Shown: piece after piece, positions 11,501 through 22,826 of the stretch
Layout: each line of letters starts with the position of its first letter
How positions within the stretch are numbered: position 1 is the first letter of the stretch
NCBI GenBank assembly: GCA_030144725.1
Contig: JASKMD010000024.1
Location: 5,026,220 to 5,090,219, forward strand
DNA length: 64,000 bases
Direction: 5' to 3'
DNA from: Haematococcus lacustris
Taxonomy: Eukaryota > Chlorophyta > Chlorophyceae > Chlamydomonadales > Haematococcaceae
Made by a program: the position numbers and the translations under genes
Notes under the pieces: model-generated
The model's database searches: none
Told to the model about the DNA's origin: nothing
What the model saw: the letters and a program-made list of their open reading frames with translations, nothing else

Positions 11501-14342
11501 ACTGGCAGCACGTCCCCTCGCCACAAGAGGCGTGGCGCAAGTGCACGGGTGTGTGTGTATGTGCACCTGGTCAGCGCATTTGACCCTGCCTGCCTGCATT
11601 GCCAGGGATGCCACCAGGGATCAGTTTATCTGTAGGCAGCGCACTGGGACTCTTTGCCAGGCACCTGCTGCTGCCCTGCACCTCTGCCCTGAGCACCTGC
11701 CTGGCAGCTGACCTTCACAAGCACACCACAAGTTGTGCATGACAGCAAGGGCAGCAGCAGTGGCATGTCAGCAGAAGCAGAGCTGGGCTGCCATGGCATG
11801 CCAGGCTGCAGGCTGCAGGGGCTCAGGTGCTCTACTGCCAGGCAGGTCTTCCAGGCCTGTCAGCAGACGCCTGCCAAGCAACAGCCTTTCCACCCCTTTG
11901 GCGGTGATGTGCAGTGCGATGGCGCTTCCTAGACAACCCCTTCTTTGGCCCAGCCACCCTGCGCCTTGCCTACACCTTCAACTGTGTGGTGCGCAGCTGG
12001 GAAGCATCCACCCACTGACCTCTAGGGCAGGCAGGCCAGGCAATGCCAGAGCCGCTACCACGCGTCGGCGTCAATGTTGGGAGCAGTAAACCAGTACCAC
12101 AGGGGACAGCATCTCTGTCACACCCCTCACCACACTCCCACTCTGCCACATCTCTGTCACACCTCACCACTCTGCCACATCTCTGTCACACCTCACCACA
12201 CTGCCACATCTCTGTCACACCTCACTCTCCACTGCCTGCTCCACCAGACTTCTCACAAGCCCTGGCTGCTCAGCCAGGCCTGCCAGCGTGGCGTACTTCT
12301 GCACCACCTGCACCAACACTGCACCAGCTGCACCAACTGCACCAACTGCACATTCAGCATGGCACACAGTAGAAGTGCATATGGGGAAGCAAAGTGTTGG
12401 CTGCCTTCCCTGCTTGCAGGGCGGCAATGAGCACACACTGACGCTGACTGGGCCAGGTGAGGTGTTGGACGCCCCAGTGTGGCTGCCTGTGGACCTCCAT
12501 GCCGTGGAAGCTGAGGCTGGCCAGCCTAATGCAGCCCAGCAGCCAGGTGGCAGCCGCATGGCAGAGGGGGCATGCAAGGTGGAGGCTACTGATGAGGGGC
12601 TCAGCCTTGAGCGTGGTGGTGCTGCTGCGGCCGGCACACTAACACCAAGCGGTGGTAGGGATCTGACGCTCCGTGATGGCGCGCCCTGCACCAGCTTCTT
12701 CAACCGCTTCAAGCCTGGTGAGGGTGGGCTGTGCTGGGCAGGCTGTTGCTGAGGCTGGCCTGCTAGTGGCCTGGTAGCGCTGTCGAGGCTGCTGCTGACA
12801 GGTGCAGACTGGCTCGTGTCACTAGGTGGGTGCCTGTTGGCTGGCAGCCCGGGTGGACCCAGCGTCACAGGCCTGGAAGGGCTCCAACTCCCCCATACAC
12901 TGTCTGGACATGCTCTCCCCGCCCCGCATGCTGCTGTAAAGCTGGGCACACAGCTCGTCCCCTTTGCTTCAACCAGGTCAGTACAGTGCAGGTCCTTGTG
13001 TGGCCAGATCCTTGTGTGGCCGCACAGTTGCTGCACTGTAGACACTGATTTACACTGTATGCGTATACTGCTCTTATATAGACCTACACTTTGCTCCAAT
13101 CAGCTTCTACACATTGCGTCTAATTGAATACACTGCATACACTGCACACATTTACACCTACACTTTGCTCCTATCAGGGCAATGCAATTGTCGAGGCTTC
13201 TATCAGGGCTTCTATCAGGGCAATGCAATTGTCCATGTGTGGGCAGGTACGAGCGGCCAGCAGCTACCAGCTGTTGTTCACGTCAGGTGTGGCTTGTTAA
13301 ATGAAGGAACGGGGTAGCCAAATCTTGCTGGCATGCAAGCACGGGGTGCAGCCGCCTGCATGCCCTGATGCGCTGCTCACAGGCCACCTACAGCATGCCT
13401 GGCCGCTGCCCCACCACACGCGGCAGGACCCCGGGCGGGCCGCTGTGCAGGCTTTGGAGCATGAGGAGGCCCTGCTGGCAGCGCTGCTGGGGCCTCTGCA
13501 CCTCAACCCTGTGGAGCTTTATCACCAGGTGAGGCCAGGCCAGGGTAGGGCAGGGCAGGGCAGGGCAGGGCAGGGCAGGGCAGGGCAGGGCAGGGCAGGG
13601 CAGGGCAGGGCAGGGCAGGGCAGGGCGCCCTCTCCCTCATTGAACTGCTGGCGACCATCTAGGCCTAGTCCCTTGGGGGAGGGGGCCATGTTTGCCGTGG
13701 CACACAAGTCGAGGTGCTGTCACAGGCTGCTGTGCCATGTCGCACTGCTACCATGCACACACGACTTGCACGGCCCGCGCACTGGCCCAACGTCCACATG
13801 CACGGGCGTAATTGTGGGTGGTCATGGGACACGCTGCATGCGCCCCTGGCCGTAGTGTGGGGTGAGGGACATGTGCCCTTGGCTTCAGTGTCAACTCTTT
13901 GCATTGTAGAGTCTAGCAGCTCACAGCCCCTTTGCCACAAGATGGGGGCATGGCCAGCTGCCCCTTAGCCTTTCATCTGTTTGCTTGCCACAAAGTACCT
14001 TCAACACCAGTTTCGATTGCTTCCAGCGCAACAGTGAAAGCTGTGAGGTCACGGCAGGTGGATCTGGAGGCGGAGGATCTAGCTCATCCGGACGATGTTG
14101 ATGAAGACGAAGACATCGAGTATTCAGGAGAGGAGGAGGAGGAGGAGGAGGGAAGCCCCACTGCAAGTGCTCGAGTTGCACAGCAAACACGCAACAAGGC
14201 AGGCCGTGGGCAGACCGAGTCAGTGTCATCTGGCTTCAAGTACTCTTGGGTGTTCATGGGCGTCATGGTCAGCATTCTGGTTCTGCAACTCCTCACGTTT
14301 TTGGACAGCATGAGGAGGGGGCCAAGAAAACTAGAAGGCTAG
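8560..14342 (+). CDS. Tandem nucleosome assembly protein (NAP) domain protein with C-terminal membrane segment
   Basis: NAP/SET-family proteins are histone chaperones. Probable exons: 8560-8777, 8921-9059, 9133-9270, 9412-about 9543, 9838-9874, 10124-10272, 10511-10592, 10930-11548, 11915-11988, 12420-12717, 13383-13528, and a last exon from about 14027 to the TAG ending at 14342. Most junctions are phase-consistent. The joins at 9543/9838, 9874/10124 and 13528/14027 are unresolved. Domain 1 shows a helix ending APLFLRR-AELVNGSCEPTEEE, then GVPGFWYHAMK, LLHLTDIRYVQG, WVEFHFDDDNPCFENTV, SFFRFFTP, an acidic linker, and NVIPRAVELYLQAV. Domain 2 repeats this order: VVHALSGLHAQVEQ, PPLFWLRALKATDIG, RWRFLDNPFFGPATLRLAYT, SFFNRFKPG, and LHLNPVELYHQ. 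The last exon encodes a Glu-rich run followed by a hydrophobic helix at 14241-14303. Two adjacent genes are possible, but no start or stop separates the domains. NAP identity is strong; the fusion and membrane anchor are inferred. Confidence 0.8.
13542..13625 (+). repeat. (GGGCA)n pentanucleotide microsatellite, about 17 units
   Basis: A perfect pentamer array in an intron just after the last NAP-domain exon. The same pentamer forms a much longer array at 63166-63450. Confidence 0.9.
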
Positions 14343-14923
14343 GTGCCAGTAGCGACGAGTGCTTTGTGCGACTAGTACGCCTAGGGGCATTTCTGGCCAG
14401 GTGCTAGTAAGTGTTAATACTGGGTGACAATGTATGGCATGGAGGAGGAAGAGGAGGAGGCTGGCAGTCATGTGAGGCGCACTATATCATATTCTCCATA
14501 TCGATTTGTTGGGTAATCTAGTTGCTACCTTCAAGGAAGTAGATGCCGGTGAGTCACGAGGGACGCCGATGCAGACTATGCATGAGCATATGAACGTCTT
14601 GATTGTACATTATACCCTGGAATTCCTCTCATCAGACCCTATCTGTGATGCGTGTAATCCATTAGATTCGCGTAATGTGCGAGGTAGAGGCGATTATCTG
14701 GTAGTAATTGAGTTTTACTCAGTTGTAATAGTGAATAGACCTCGTATTAAGAATCGTTTACTGCAGCGGACCTGGTGTTTTAACAAAAAGTGCTCCCAAC
14801 GAACACGTAACAGCAGTATAACACCATCGCAGGTCACAAGGAGCATCACATTGCGCGGCTTCGCCGCGCCAATAGAGCTTCGCCTACGTAAAACTCAATT
14901 ACACTAGATGATGGAGTCGCCTG

Positions 14924-15088
14924 GGCCGTTTTAGGCAGTTGAAAAAGGCTCGGTCTCGGCCCTGGCGCGGGACAGCTCTCGACCTCAGCCAGCGGCCACG
15001 TCGCTACGCTCCGTGACCGCTGGCTTCGGTCTCGAGCTGTCCCGCGCCAGGGCCTCGGCCTCGCCTGTTACAACCGCCTAAAACGACC
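14924..15088. repeat. Large hairpin / foldback element 1
   Basis: Outer stem CGTTTTAGGC (14927-14936) pairs with 15076-15085. The inner 19-bp stem at 14960-14978 pairs perfectly with 15034-15052, and pairing continues through CAGCCAGCGGCC to a loop with TCGCTACGCTCC. Flanks TAGATGATGG and CCATTATCTA extend the inverted symmetry. Probably a foldback MITE. Confidence 0.85.
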
Positions 15089-15390
15089 CGCGACACCATT
15101 ATCTACTACTTTAGTTCCGTTTTCATGCGTTATAATAGTTAATAGCCTGCTGTTTAGAAGACTTAGTTCCCTATTATGCTCTTAAAAACGCGGGACGCGG
15201 ACCATTTTAGAAAAGTGCATAGCTGGTTCAAACTAGCTACCTTCCCGCGTGCGTTGCAAGTCGCGTATGGTGCCACCACGCCCCGCCCTTCGCTCCAAAA
15301 CAAAGTGTTGATCCAGAAGTGCGGCTTCGCCGCACAGAATGTATCCACAACGCACCAAGAACGGAACTAAATTAGATAGTGGCATCGCCC

Positions 15391-15555
15391 GGGGCGTTTT
15401 AGGCACCCCAAAAACACTCGGCCTCGGCGCTGGTGCTTCAAAGCTCTCGACCTCAGCCAGCAGCCGCGTCGCTACGCTCCGCGGCTGCTGGCTTCGGTCT
15501 CGAGCTTTGAAGCACCAGCGCCTCGGCCTCGCGTTTTTAGGGCACCTAAAACTAC
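15391..15555. repeat. Large hairpin / foldback element 2
   Basis: Same architecture and apical region as hairpin 1. The 20-bp stem at 15427-15446 pairs perfectly with 15502-15521 but differs in sequence from the matching stem in hairpin 1. The outer arm GTTTTAGGCACCCC pairs with 15530-15552. Flanking TTAGATAGTGG and CCACTATCTA give further inverted symmetry. Confidence 0.85.
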
Positions 15556-16391
15556 CGGCGCTTCCACTATCTACCGTCTATCGTCAATTATACAAAAGTG
15601 CTCCCCGCAGCCCGTTAATTATATAAAAAGCGCGGTCAACGTTAGGTCAAATATCTGAAGTTTTGGACAACAAAGTGGCTTAGCACCAACGACTATCTGT
15701 CTATCCGCAGTGAGCGCGGCCTGCCCAAAGCCCGAAGCTTGTAGTCAACATGCCAGCCTGGCAATTATTAGTATACATGCCAGTCTGGCAACATGTCCGC
15801 TAAGCTACCGCGCTTTGTTGCATTTGCGTTCAAGTTGCACAAGTTGCGTATGCGAGCTTTCTCGGGGTAACTCGCGACTTGCAGGTTTCGACGTGCAAGC
15901 CTTACATGGAACTAGCACACTCACGACTTGCGATACACTTGTGGAACACGCGGAACAAGCTGCTCGCACTTTGAAACCTTGATACACTCATCCGAGTCAT
16001 GGAAAATTATTTGATCCTTTACTTTGCATACACCTCAGATATTACATTATACCCTGGAATTCCTCTCATCACACCCTATCTGTAATGCGTGTAACACCAA
16101 ATCATACCTCGACATCACAAATCACTCGCAACTACCCTTTTTCTAACCTCTCCTTCGCTGCCATTTTTACTCAACTCCTAGCAAGAGAATATAGGGTGCC
16201 AAGATGAGGGTACCCTCTGAAAGTTACCCGTGATGTACACCAAAGGTTTCCTACCTCTCCTACATGTTTGTTGCAACTGAGGAATACTGGTATGCTTAGT
16301 CAGCACAACATCCTCTATCCTACCACCACCCTCCTCCGTCAATTTTGTGCTCATCCTGCAGCTGCCCCATACACACCATTCACACCTCAGC

Positions 16392-19300
16392 CTAGGATTG
16401 CTTCGCCTTGCCGGCAGTGCCTTGCTGAAACCAGTAAGTGGCTTCACCCGGGGCGTCTACCGTCACGAAGGGGCAGGCAGCAAGGTCCTGCCACAGCGCT
16501 TGGAACACGTTGCGTTTGTCTTGGGCGTAGTAAGGGCCCAACACCTACACACACACTCACCAAGGCATGTGGCGTGTGAGTGCTTGGATACCTCAGCAGG
16601 TGGCACAGGACCACCACGCAGCCTAGCCTCCACTTGTTGGGGAACACAGTGGGAAGACCCTGCCTGCCTGACAAGCACAGCATGCAGTCTGAGCTGCACT
16701 TGTAAGGAAATACAGTTAAGATCCTGCCTGCCTAACAAGCACAGCATATGCAGTCTTAGCTCCACTTGTTAGACTTGACAGTTACACCCCTGCCTGCCTG
16801 CCAAGCTCCTGCCCCTGTAGGCAGGCTTGTAGGCCCTGTAGGCTCACGGTTGCCTACAGTTGCCTACAGTTGCCTCCTGTTGCCCCTGTAGGCTCATGGT
16901 CCAGAACACACCAGGCATTTGGTGTGTGATCCCTCAGCTTGAGGCACTGAACCCAGCATGCAGCCTGACCTCCAATGCCACCAGTATGAGATCCATTTGG
17001 TGGAGTGCACAGTCGAGCCCCCTCTCCTGCCTGTGCGCCTGAAGCATCCCTGACACCCACACATGTGGCACCACCAGCTCAGCATGCGCAGGGTCTGTTC
17101 TGGTCGCGAGATGGTGGCTACATACAGCACCAAGCCTGCATGCAGCTCGGGGTATGCACCTGTGGGTCACAGCCGCCTGTCGCTCACCTTCTTCATGGCC
17201 TCTGTCGCCTCCTGGGCATGGTAGTGCGGCATGTAGGAGAACAGGTGGTGGCACACATGGGTGTCAGCGATGCTGCAGGCACACAGGCAGGAGAGGGGGC
17301 CAGCAGGGTCATTTCGCGCAAGGTGCTTGCAGTCATTGCTGGCAGCACTGCGGCCAGGAGGCCTAGCCCTGACCTAGGCCACTCAAAGCCTGACCCTTTT
17401 GGGCTGAACCCCTGATCTGACAGCAGCATGCAAGCTGCTGGAGTAGCAGACACACTGGCCCTGGAGCAACAGGAAAGGCGGAGGTCATCAAGGGCCTGGC
17501 GATGGCTGCCTGTTGCTGTTGAGCACAGCGCAATGGCTGCCTGTTGCTGTCGTGCACAGCGCAATGGCTGCCTGTTGCTGTCGAGCACAGCGCAATGGCT
17601 GCCTGTTGCTGTCGAGCATAGCGCAGTGGATGGCTCTGGCTGTACAGCATAGCACAGTGGATGCTTCTGGCTGTTGCTGTCAAGCATGGTTCTAGTCACC
17701 AGCTGCATTGGCCCTGAGGCCTACACCCCTCTAGGCCAGGCCCTGATCAGGGTCTACTGCGGCCTAGCCATGAAGGGCATAGCAGCGGTTGCCTTGGGCT
17801 GTTGCTGTTGGCCACGAGCCTAGTTGCCAGCTGCATTAGCAACGAGGACTTCAGCCTGTGTGGTCTGTTGCGGCCCGCCCACTGCTTTGGCCACAAGGGC
17901 TACACCCCTCGGGGCCAGGCCCTGACCAGGTCTGCTGCAACCCGCTCACTCACTGGTGGAACACATGGTCCAGCACACCATAACTCCTGCAGCCACAGCA
18001 TGGGCATAGCAGGGGCAGCAGGGGCAGCAGGCTCCAACTTCCGTCCATGCCTCACCAGTCCCGCATGCCCACTCATATGCCTACTATCCCTGATACCTAG
18101 CTACCCGCTATTGAGGCTGCTGTCCTGTCAGCCTGGCAGCGCCCTACCACCTGCCTCAGTGCCCACAGGCCCAGAAAACAACACAACCTGCTCCACCAGC
18201 GGTGAGGGAGCCGCAACAAGCCGCCTGTTTGGTGCCCATGCCGGCTGACGGCCTCAACTCATGGTCAGCACTCAGGGCAGCCAGCGTCAGCGCTCAGGGC
18301 AGCCAGTGCCAACACTCAGGATGTGTGGTGGTCGACACTCAGCGCAGGATGTGTGAGGGTGCACATGGTGTGGCCCCGCATGGTGTCACTCCATGCGCCG
18401 CAGTAGTGGCTCTCAACCTGCAGGCTGGGGTGCAGGGGCTGGCAGCAGGGGCCATGTGATGCGGCCCTCACAGCACCACTGTACCACTGCACCTACAGCC
18501 CTCACAGCACCTGTCCACGGTGGCCAGGGCGCCACGCAGCCAGTCCCACTCCTTGTCATCGTAGTGGGGCAGGCTGGGGTGGGTGTGCTGCAGGAAGGTG
18601 ATCATCACCAGCCTGCAGGGGCACCGTCAGGGGCAAGTCAGCAACATGCATGGCAGGTCAGCACACATTGTGGTGCAAGCACCCACTCTGTACCACAAGG
18701 CAGGCCACAGTAATAAAGCTGGCATCACTGCGTTGCCACTGCTGCTGCTACCACTGCTGCTACCACTGCTGCTACCACTGCTGCTGCCACTGCTGCTACC
18801 ACTGCCACTGCTGCTGTTGCACAGCACGTTGCAAGGGGTGCTGGGAGGAGGAGCCAGCAGCAAGGACAGCAAGGGGCCTGACTGCAGATGCCAGTGGCCA
18901 ATGGGCAAAGATGCTGTGCTTGAGGGTGAGTGAGGCACAAGAGGTGTGCTGTGACCCAGCAGAGCACACAGCTTTCACATCCAGGGCGGACAAGACTAAG
19001 GGAGCAGAGCGATGGGTCGGATGCCAGGAGCTGTGGGGAAGAGCTCAGGCTGGCTCAGGACTGCTGCGGCTCCACCCACCAGTGGTTCACCACAAGGTAA
19101 GGGATGATGTACATCTTCAGCAGCCACATGAAGCCAAACGTCTTCCACAGCAGGCCCAGGCCAGTCAGGACCAAACCTAGGGCGATATCACTGTACAGCA
19201 CCTCCACACGCTCCTTCTTGCTGAAGATGGGGGAGAAGGGGTCAAAGTGGTTGGCCCACCTGCGCCACCAGCAGCAGGGCATGGCAGCTGTGGCATGCTT

Positions 19301-20795
19301 TGACTGGACTCCAGCCTGCTGTAGGTGCAGAACCCTGTCCTACTATCAAGGCCCGCATGCCCAGTTGGACCTCAATAGCCGCTTAGCCAAGCCCTGGCGC
19401 CACAGCCTTACTGAGCCCTGACCACTGGTGTGTGCAAGCTGGGCGGCTTGGATATAGGACAACTGGGAGGGCGGCCGGCTGGATGGTCATGCACCCATTA
19501 TTCTTGGGTTAGGGTTAGGGTTAGGAGGAAGGTTAGGAGGAGGGTAGATGTTAGGGTTAAGGTCAAGATTAGGATTAGGATTAGGGTAAGGTTAAGGTTA
19601 TAGTGAAGGTTGGGGTTACCTAGCTAACCCTAACCCAGCTTACACCTGGCGGAGATAGGGGTGAGGGTTAGGGTCAGCCTGACGCATCCTGACCTCACCT
19701 GTCATAGTGGCGGCCAGCTGCATTGAAGAACAGGTATGACGGCCAGCCCAAGAGGGACATGAAGGCGATGTGCAGGGCCCGGTACACTGGGGTCTTCATG
19801 AGCCAATGGAAGTCTGAACCCACCGGCAGCACTATTGGGACAAAGACCTGCATGCATACACCATGCCACTGGGCCTGTGTGCTGCAGAGGATGACCAGCT
19901 GGGCCCTCCCTGACACTAAGCTCATCCCTGTTGGGGCCTTCATCCTCCACGGCTTTTGCAGCTCCCACAAACGTGATTGTGACAGGTGAACATCAGCCAA
20001 CCAGCATTTTGCTTCATTGGAGTGCTCACTTCCTCAGCATGCAACATGCCATGCTGCAGGTCTGAGGCCTCATCCCCACCTCATCTTTGTCTACACTGCC
20101 GGTGTTTTGGTGGTGCCGTCTGTGGGAGTGCTTCCTACAAGGGCGGACCAAGCGATGCAGTGTCAGCAGCGGTTCTACACTATTGCTCACAATCTTCAAC
20201 AGCTATGTGCCTCGAGAGCTGAGTTGTGGTCATACTTCTTTATTCGCCATACTCACCAAGAGAAGTATGGCACTAGCAGCAAGGAGTGGAATACCTGCAG
20301 ATGGTACCATGCAGGCGACTTGCGGGGATAGGGTCAGGTGACTTGCATCAATCTTGCTGTCTCCGATAGAGTGCTCACTAGTCCGACGCCGTCATTGATC
20401 CACGCAGTATCTGAGAATGCGCCGTGGCCGCACTCATGTGCAATGACCCAGATTCCAGTGGAGACAGCGCCCTGCATGCGCCGGTGGCAACGGCGCCGGT
20501 GGTTGCTGGTGCTCAGTACTCAGTGCTAACGCCCACATTCACTCACTTGTAAAAACCAGTATGCAGGCCACAAGAGCCATTTAGCCGGGCCGAGGTGGTC
20601 AATGTAGCAGGCAGCAGTAAAAAGCAAGGCGACGAGCAGCACATCCACGGCCAGATACGACACAGATTTCAGCAGCGATCGCTGGAAGCAGTGTGCTGGG
20701 ATAGCACGTCTTATGTCAGCGAGGGTGAAAGGTGGTTGCGTTGCCGGCTTGCGTAGGTCAACCTGATCCGCGCTTATTTGAGTTGCTAGACACAT
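16392..20795 (-). CDS. FAD2: ER omega-6 (delta-12) fatty acid desaturase, FAD2 type
   Basis: It introduces the delta-12 double bond into oleoyl chains on ER phospholipid, giving linoleate. Ten exons on the minus strand, in transcription order: 20547-20795, 20379-20471, 20257-20294, 20080-20134, 19699-19847, 19080-19259, 18511-18612, 17954-17986, 17188-17272, 16392-16544. All introns are GT-AG and all phases agree. The product is 378 residues, close to the usual length of about 380. The three histidine boxes are HECGH (95-99), HRRHH (131-135) and HVCHH (305-309). Family segments include [38 protein letters not shown], and [19 protein letters not shown]. The upstream frame opens at a TTG; the ATG at 20795 was chosen because it is conserved in the partial duplicate. 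Absence of a plastid transit peptide and the FAD2-like signatures favour the ER enzyme over plastid FAD6. Introns carry microsatellites and a telomere-like tract. Confidence 0.93.
17509..17660. repeat. 31-bp tandem repeat in a FAD2 intron
   Basis: Four to five copies of a unit containing GGCTGCCTGTTGCTGTCGAG, the last ones degenerate, lie between the exons at 17188-17272 and 17954-17986. Confidence 0.8.
18733..18812. repeat. 12-bp (CCACTGCTGCTA)n microsatellite in a FAD2 intron
   Basis: About six near-perfect dodecamer units between exons 18511-18612 and 19080-19259. Confidence 0.85.
19505..19680. repeat. Telomere-like TTAGGG interstitial tract in a FAD2 intron
   Basis: Starts with three perfect GGTTAG units and decays into GGTTAGGAGG, TTAGGATTAGG and CTAACCC variants on both strands. 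It lies between exons 19080-19259 and 19699-19847. Confidence 0.8.
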
Positions 20796-21233
20796 TGTCA
20801 AATACGCGTTGGCAGCTGCCTGCAGAGCAATGACTGAACGAGTTGCAGTTTTAAATCGCTACAGCCCTCATGCAACACCAAAATAAAGCACGAGTTGTGG
20901 TTAAACACAGGCTGCGAAATCGCTGCTGTAAAGGCTACTGCTAGTGTGCCTAATGCCGACTTCAGCTCAGCCTTCTGGTGTGTGTGCCTCCAGATCTATT
21001 GCTAGCTCGAGCCCTACCCTACTCTAGTAACTCTTGCTCACACACATCCCCTTTGCAAGGGGTTCAGTATTTTCTTATGTTGCGGTTGTCTTGCTGTAGC
21101 TGGCTATCCCCGCCCCTTGCGCCGCCACTAGCGCAACAAGGCCTTGTCGGGCAGGTATACCCACACTTGGCCTGGCCTGCCTGGCTGTGGCATAAAGCCT
21201 AGCTCGCCTCGAGGTACTTCTGTACTATAGTGT
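20168..21233. repeat. 1066-bp direct duplication, copy A (FAD2 exons 1-3 and promoter)
   Basis: Matches 28577-29642 base for base with about half a dozen substitutions and no length change. It starts in FAD2 intron 3 and ends 438 bases upstream of the FAD2 ATG, at the 9-base CTATAGTGT. It belongs to the intact FAD2 gene, so 20796-21233 is the available promoter region. Confidence 0.95.
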
Positions 21234-22826
21234 GACATGGTGGGCGAAAGGGGTAGGAGACCCGCAAACATGCCACCGACAGGTGAGCTTGCTCAGTGCC
21301 ACTCTGTTACAGAAGGTTGTCGCCATGTATCTGTCAGGTCTCTGTATCAAGCACACTTCAACAACACATTGTTCCCCTACTAAGGCATAGAGGCTGTGTT
21401 ATCTGTTATCTGAACTGTTTGCATGCAGCAAGCATCCGGCACCAATACTTGATTTCCTACCCCTCCCCCCTTGCAAGAGTCAGGCGACCGATGTTGGAAT
21501 GAAACACATGCTCTGATGTAAGCAACAGTTTAAGCATTGCGCGGTGCACACATGCTACTGTGCTACAGGCTGCTGAGCTAGGGCCTTGGGGGCTCGCTCT
21601 CGCAGCTTCTTGCAGCCCAATGTTGGATATTCCTTGCCCTTGGCAGGAATCCTTGCTCGGTGTGGCCACCTGCACAGCTCCAGTGGGCGCCACTTGCTCT
21701 CCCCTGCCCGCTGGAGGTTGAGGGCTGCGTTGCAGTCCCTGTCCACCCATTTGCCAAGGTCCCAAGGGGTGTAGGAGGTAGAGGGATACTCTCCTAAAGT
21801 TCATGCCCAGCACAGAGCCAAACACCATGCGACAAGTGCCAGTTGAGAGGTCACGCCCCCCATGCTCTTCCGTGGTGGTACTGTTTGTGCATCATGCTCA
21901 TGCCGCCATTCTGCGTGCGCCTTCCCTTTACTTTGGCACGCTTGGGAGCAGGAGCAAGAGCCATTGCAGCAGCAGGAGCAATGGACCATGAGAGAGAAGG
22001 AAGGCGCTACCTTGGTTTTGCTCATTGCCCACTGGAGATCTTAGCGCCTTGTACCTCCTGCACTGCTTTCGCAAGCTCATTCGCAACATGCCTGTACATG
22101 TGAACATGAAGAACTTGCATGCTGGGCCGCATACGATCAGCACCAACCCAGCACAGCCAGCCATGTGAACCACTTCACTCACATCTCCTGCCCCGGCTGC
22201 AATCCTAAGGTCCACGCCATGCGTGTTGCAGCTGCTTTGGGCTCCCAGGAGGGGTCTGCGCGAGCCAAGCAGTAATTCAGAGTTCCAGGGCAATGCTCTG
22301 TGGTCTGGCATCGTTACTATGAGCAGTCAGCATGACTGCCTACCATCAAGCTTGTATAGGAGATGCTGCACGGCAAATGCTTCACGTGCATTAGGGCACA
22401 CAGAGTAGCATCCAACATTGTGTAGCTCATACTTGCCTCGTGGACGTCTGCATCATGGCGCTCGATGCTGAGCGTGACTGGCAGGAGACGACCAACACAG
22501 GGCTTCTGCTGAGGGGGCAGCGGCACACCCGCCACCGCGTGAGCCACCGCGCGTGCTTGCTCCAGTATAGCGGACGTAGGCACGGTGGACATGGGCTCGC
22601 AGGTCAGGTGTTTTTTGGCACAAATGTGTAGTAGCTAGTCGGTCGCTGGTTGACACCTTGCGTGGTAGAATACAACTTGAGTGGGCAGTAGGCACACATT
22701 AACTGTAGTGTTCAATTACAAAGCATGTGTTATCTTGAAGTAGCATGAGGTCTGTACGGATCGAAAGAAAGAGAAAAGCATCGAATTCATAGCAATTGTC
22801 ATCCGCACAGAAAACCTGACTGCCCT
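21230..22826 (-). mobile_element. Element B, copy 1: Fanzor/TnpB-related repeat (1597 bp)
   Basis: Nearly identical to 42294-43890 (a few substitutions); a third, interrupted copy occupies 50587-51945. The minus strand ends with a TnpB-like RuvC-III reading (see 21555-21746). Upstream readings on that strand are broken into several frames. No terminal inverted repeats are visible. It joins copy A on its left through CTATAGTGT and the LINE poly(A) on its right. Confidence 0.7.
21555..21746 (-). pseudogene. C-terminal remnant of a Fanzor/TnpB-like nuclease (RuvC-III motif)
   Basis: The minus strand reads WVDRDCNAALNLQRAGESK, then KWRPLELCRWPHRARIPAKG and a short basic tail before a stop. The DRDxNAAxN signature is the RuvC-III motif of TnpB and its eukaryotic relatives, the Fanzors, which are RNA-guided nucleases encoded by transposons. 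Upstream coding is interrupted, so no complete nuclease is encoded here. The assignment rests on this motif and on similarity to the reading at 46007-46669. The same reading is present at 42619-42810. Confidence 0.6.

Larger units (their letters stand above)
14343..16391. other. AT-richer spacer between the NAP gene and FAD2
   Basis: No gene was recognised. It holds two large hairpins (next two entries). A roughly 49-base direct repeat containing CATTATACCCTGGAATTCC occurs at about 14608-14656 and 16043-16093 and brackets both. GC-rich palindromes such as GCGGCTTCGCCGC sit in otherwise AT-rich DNA, a texture seen in algal organelle DNA, but no organellar gene was found. Confidence 0.6.

Noticed and set aside
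14500..16100. Nuclear insertion of organelle DNA
   Set aside because: Composition and palindromes are suggestive, but no organellar gene, rRNA or tRNA was recognised, and foldback elements explain the structure equally well.
19505..19680. Chromosome end
   Set aside because: The telomere-like tract is inside an intron of an intact gene, with unique sequence on both sides.
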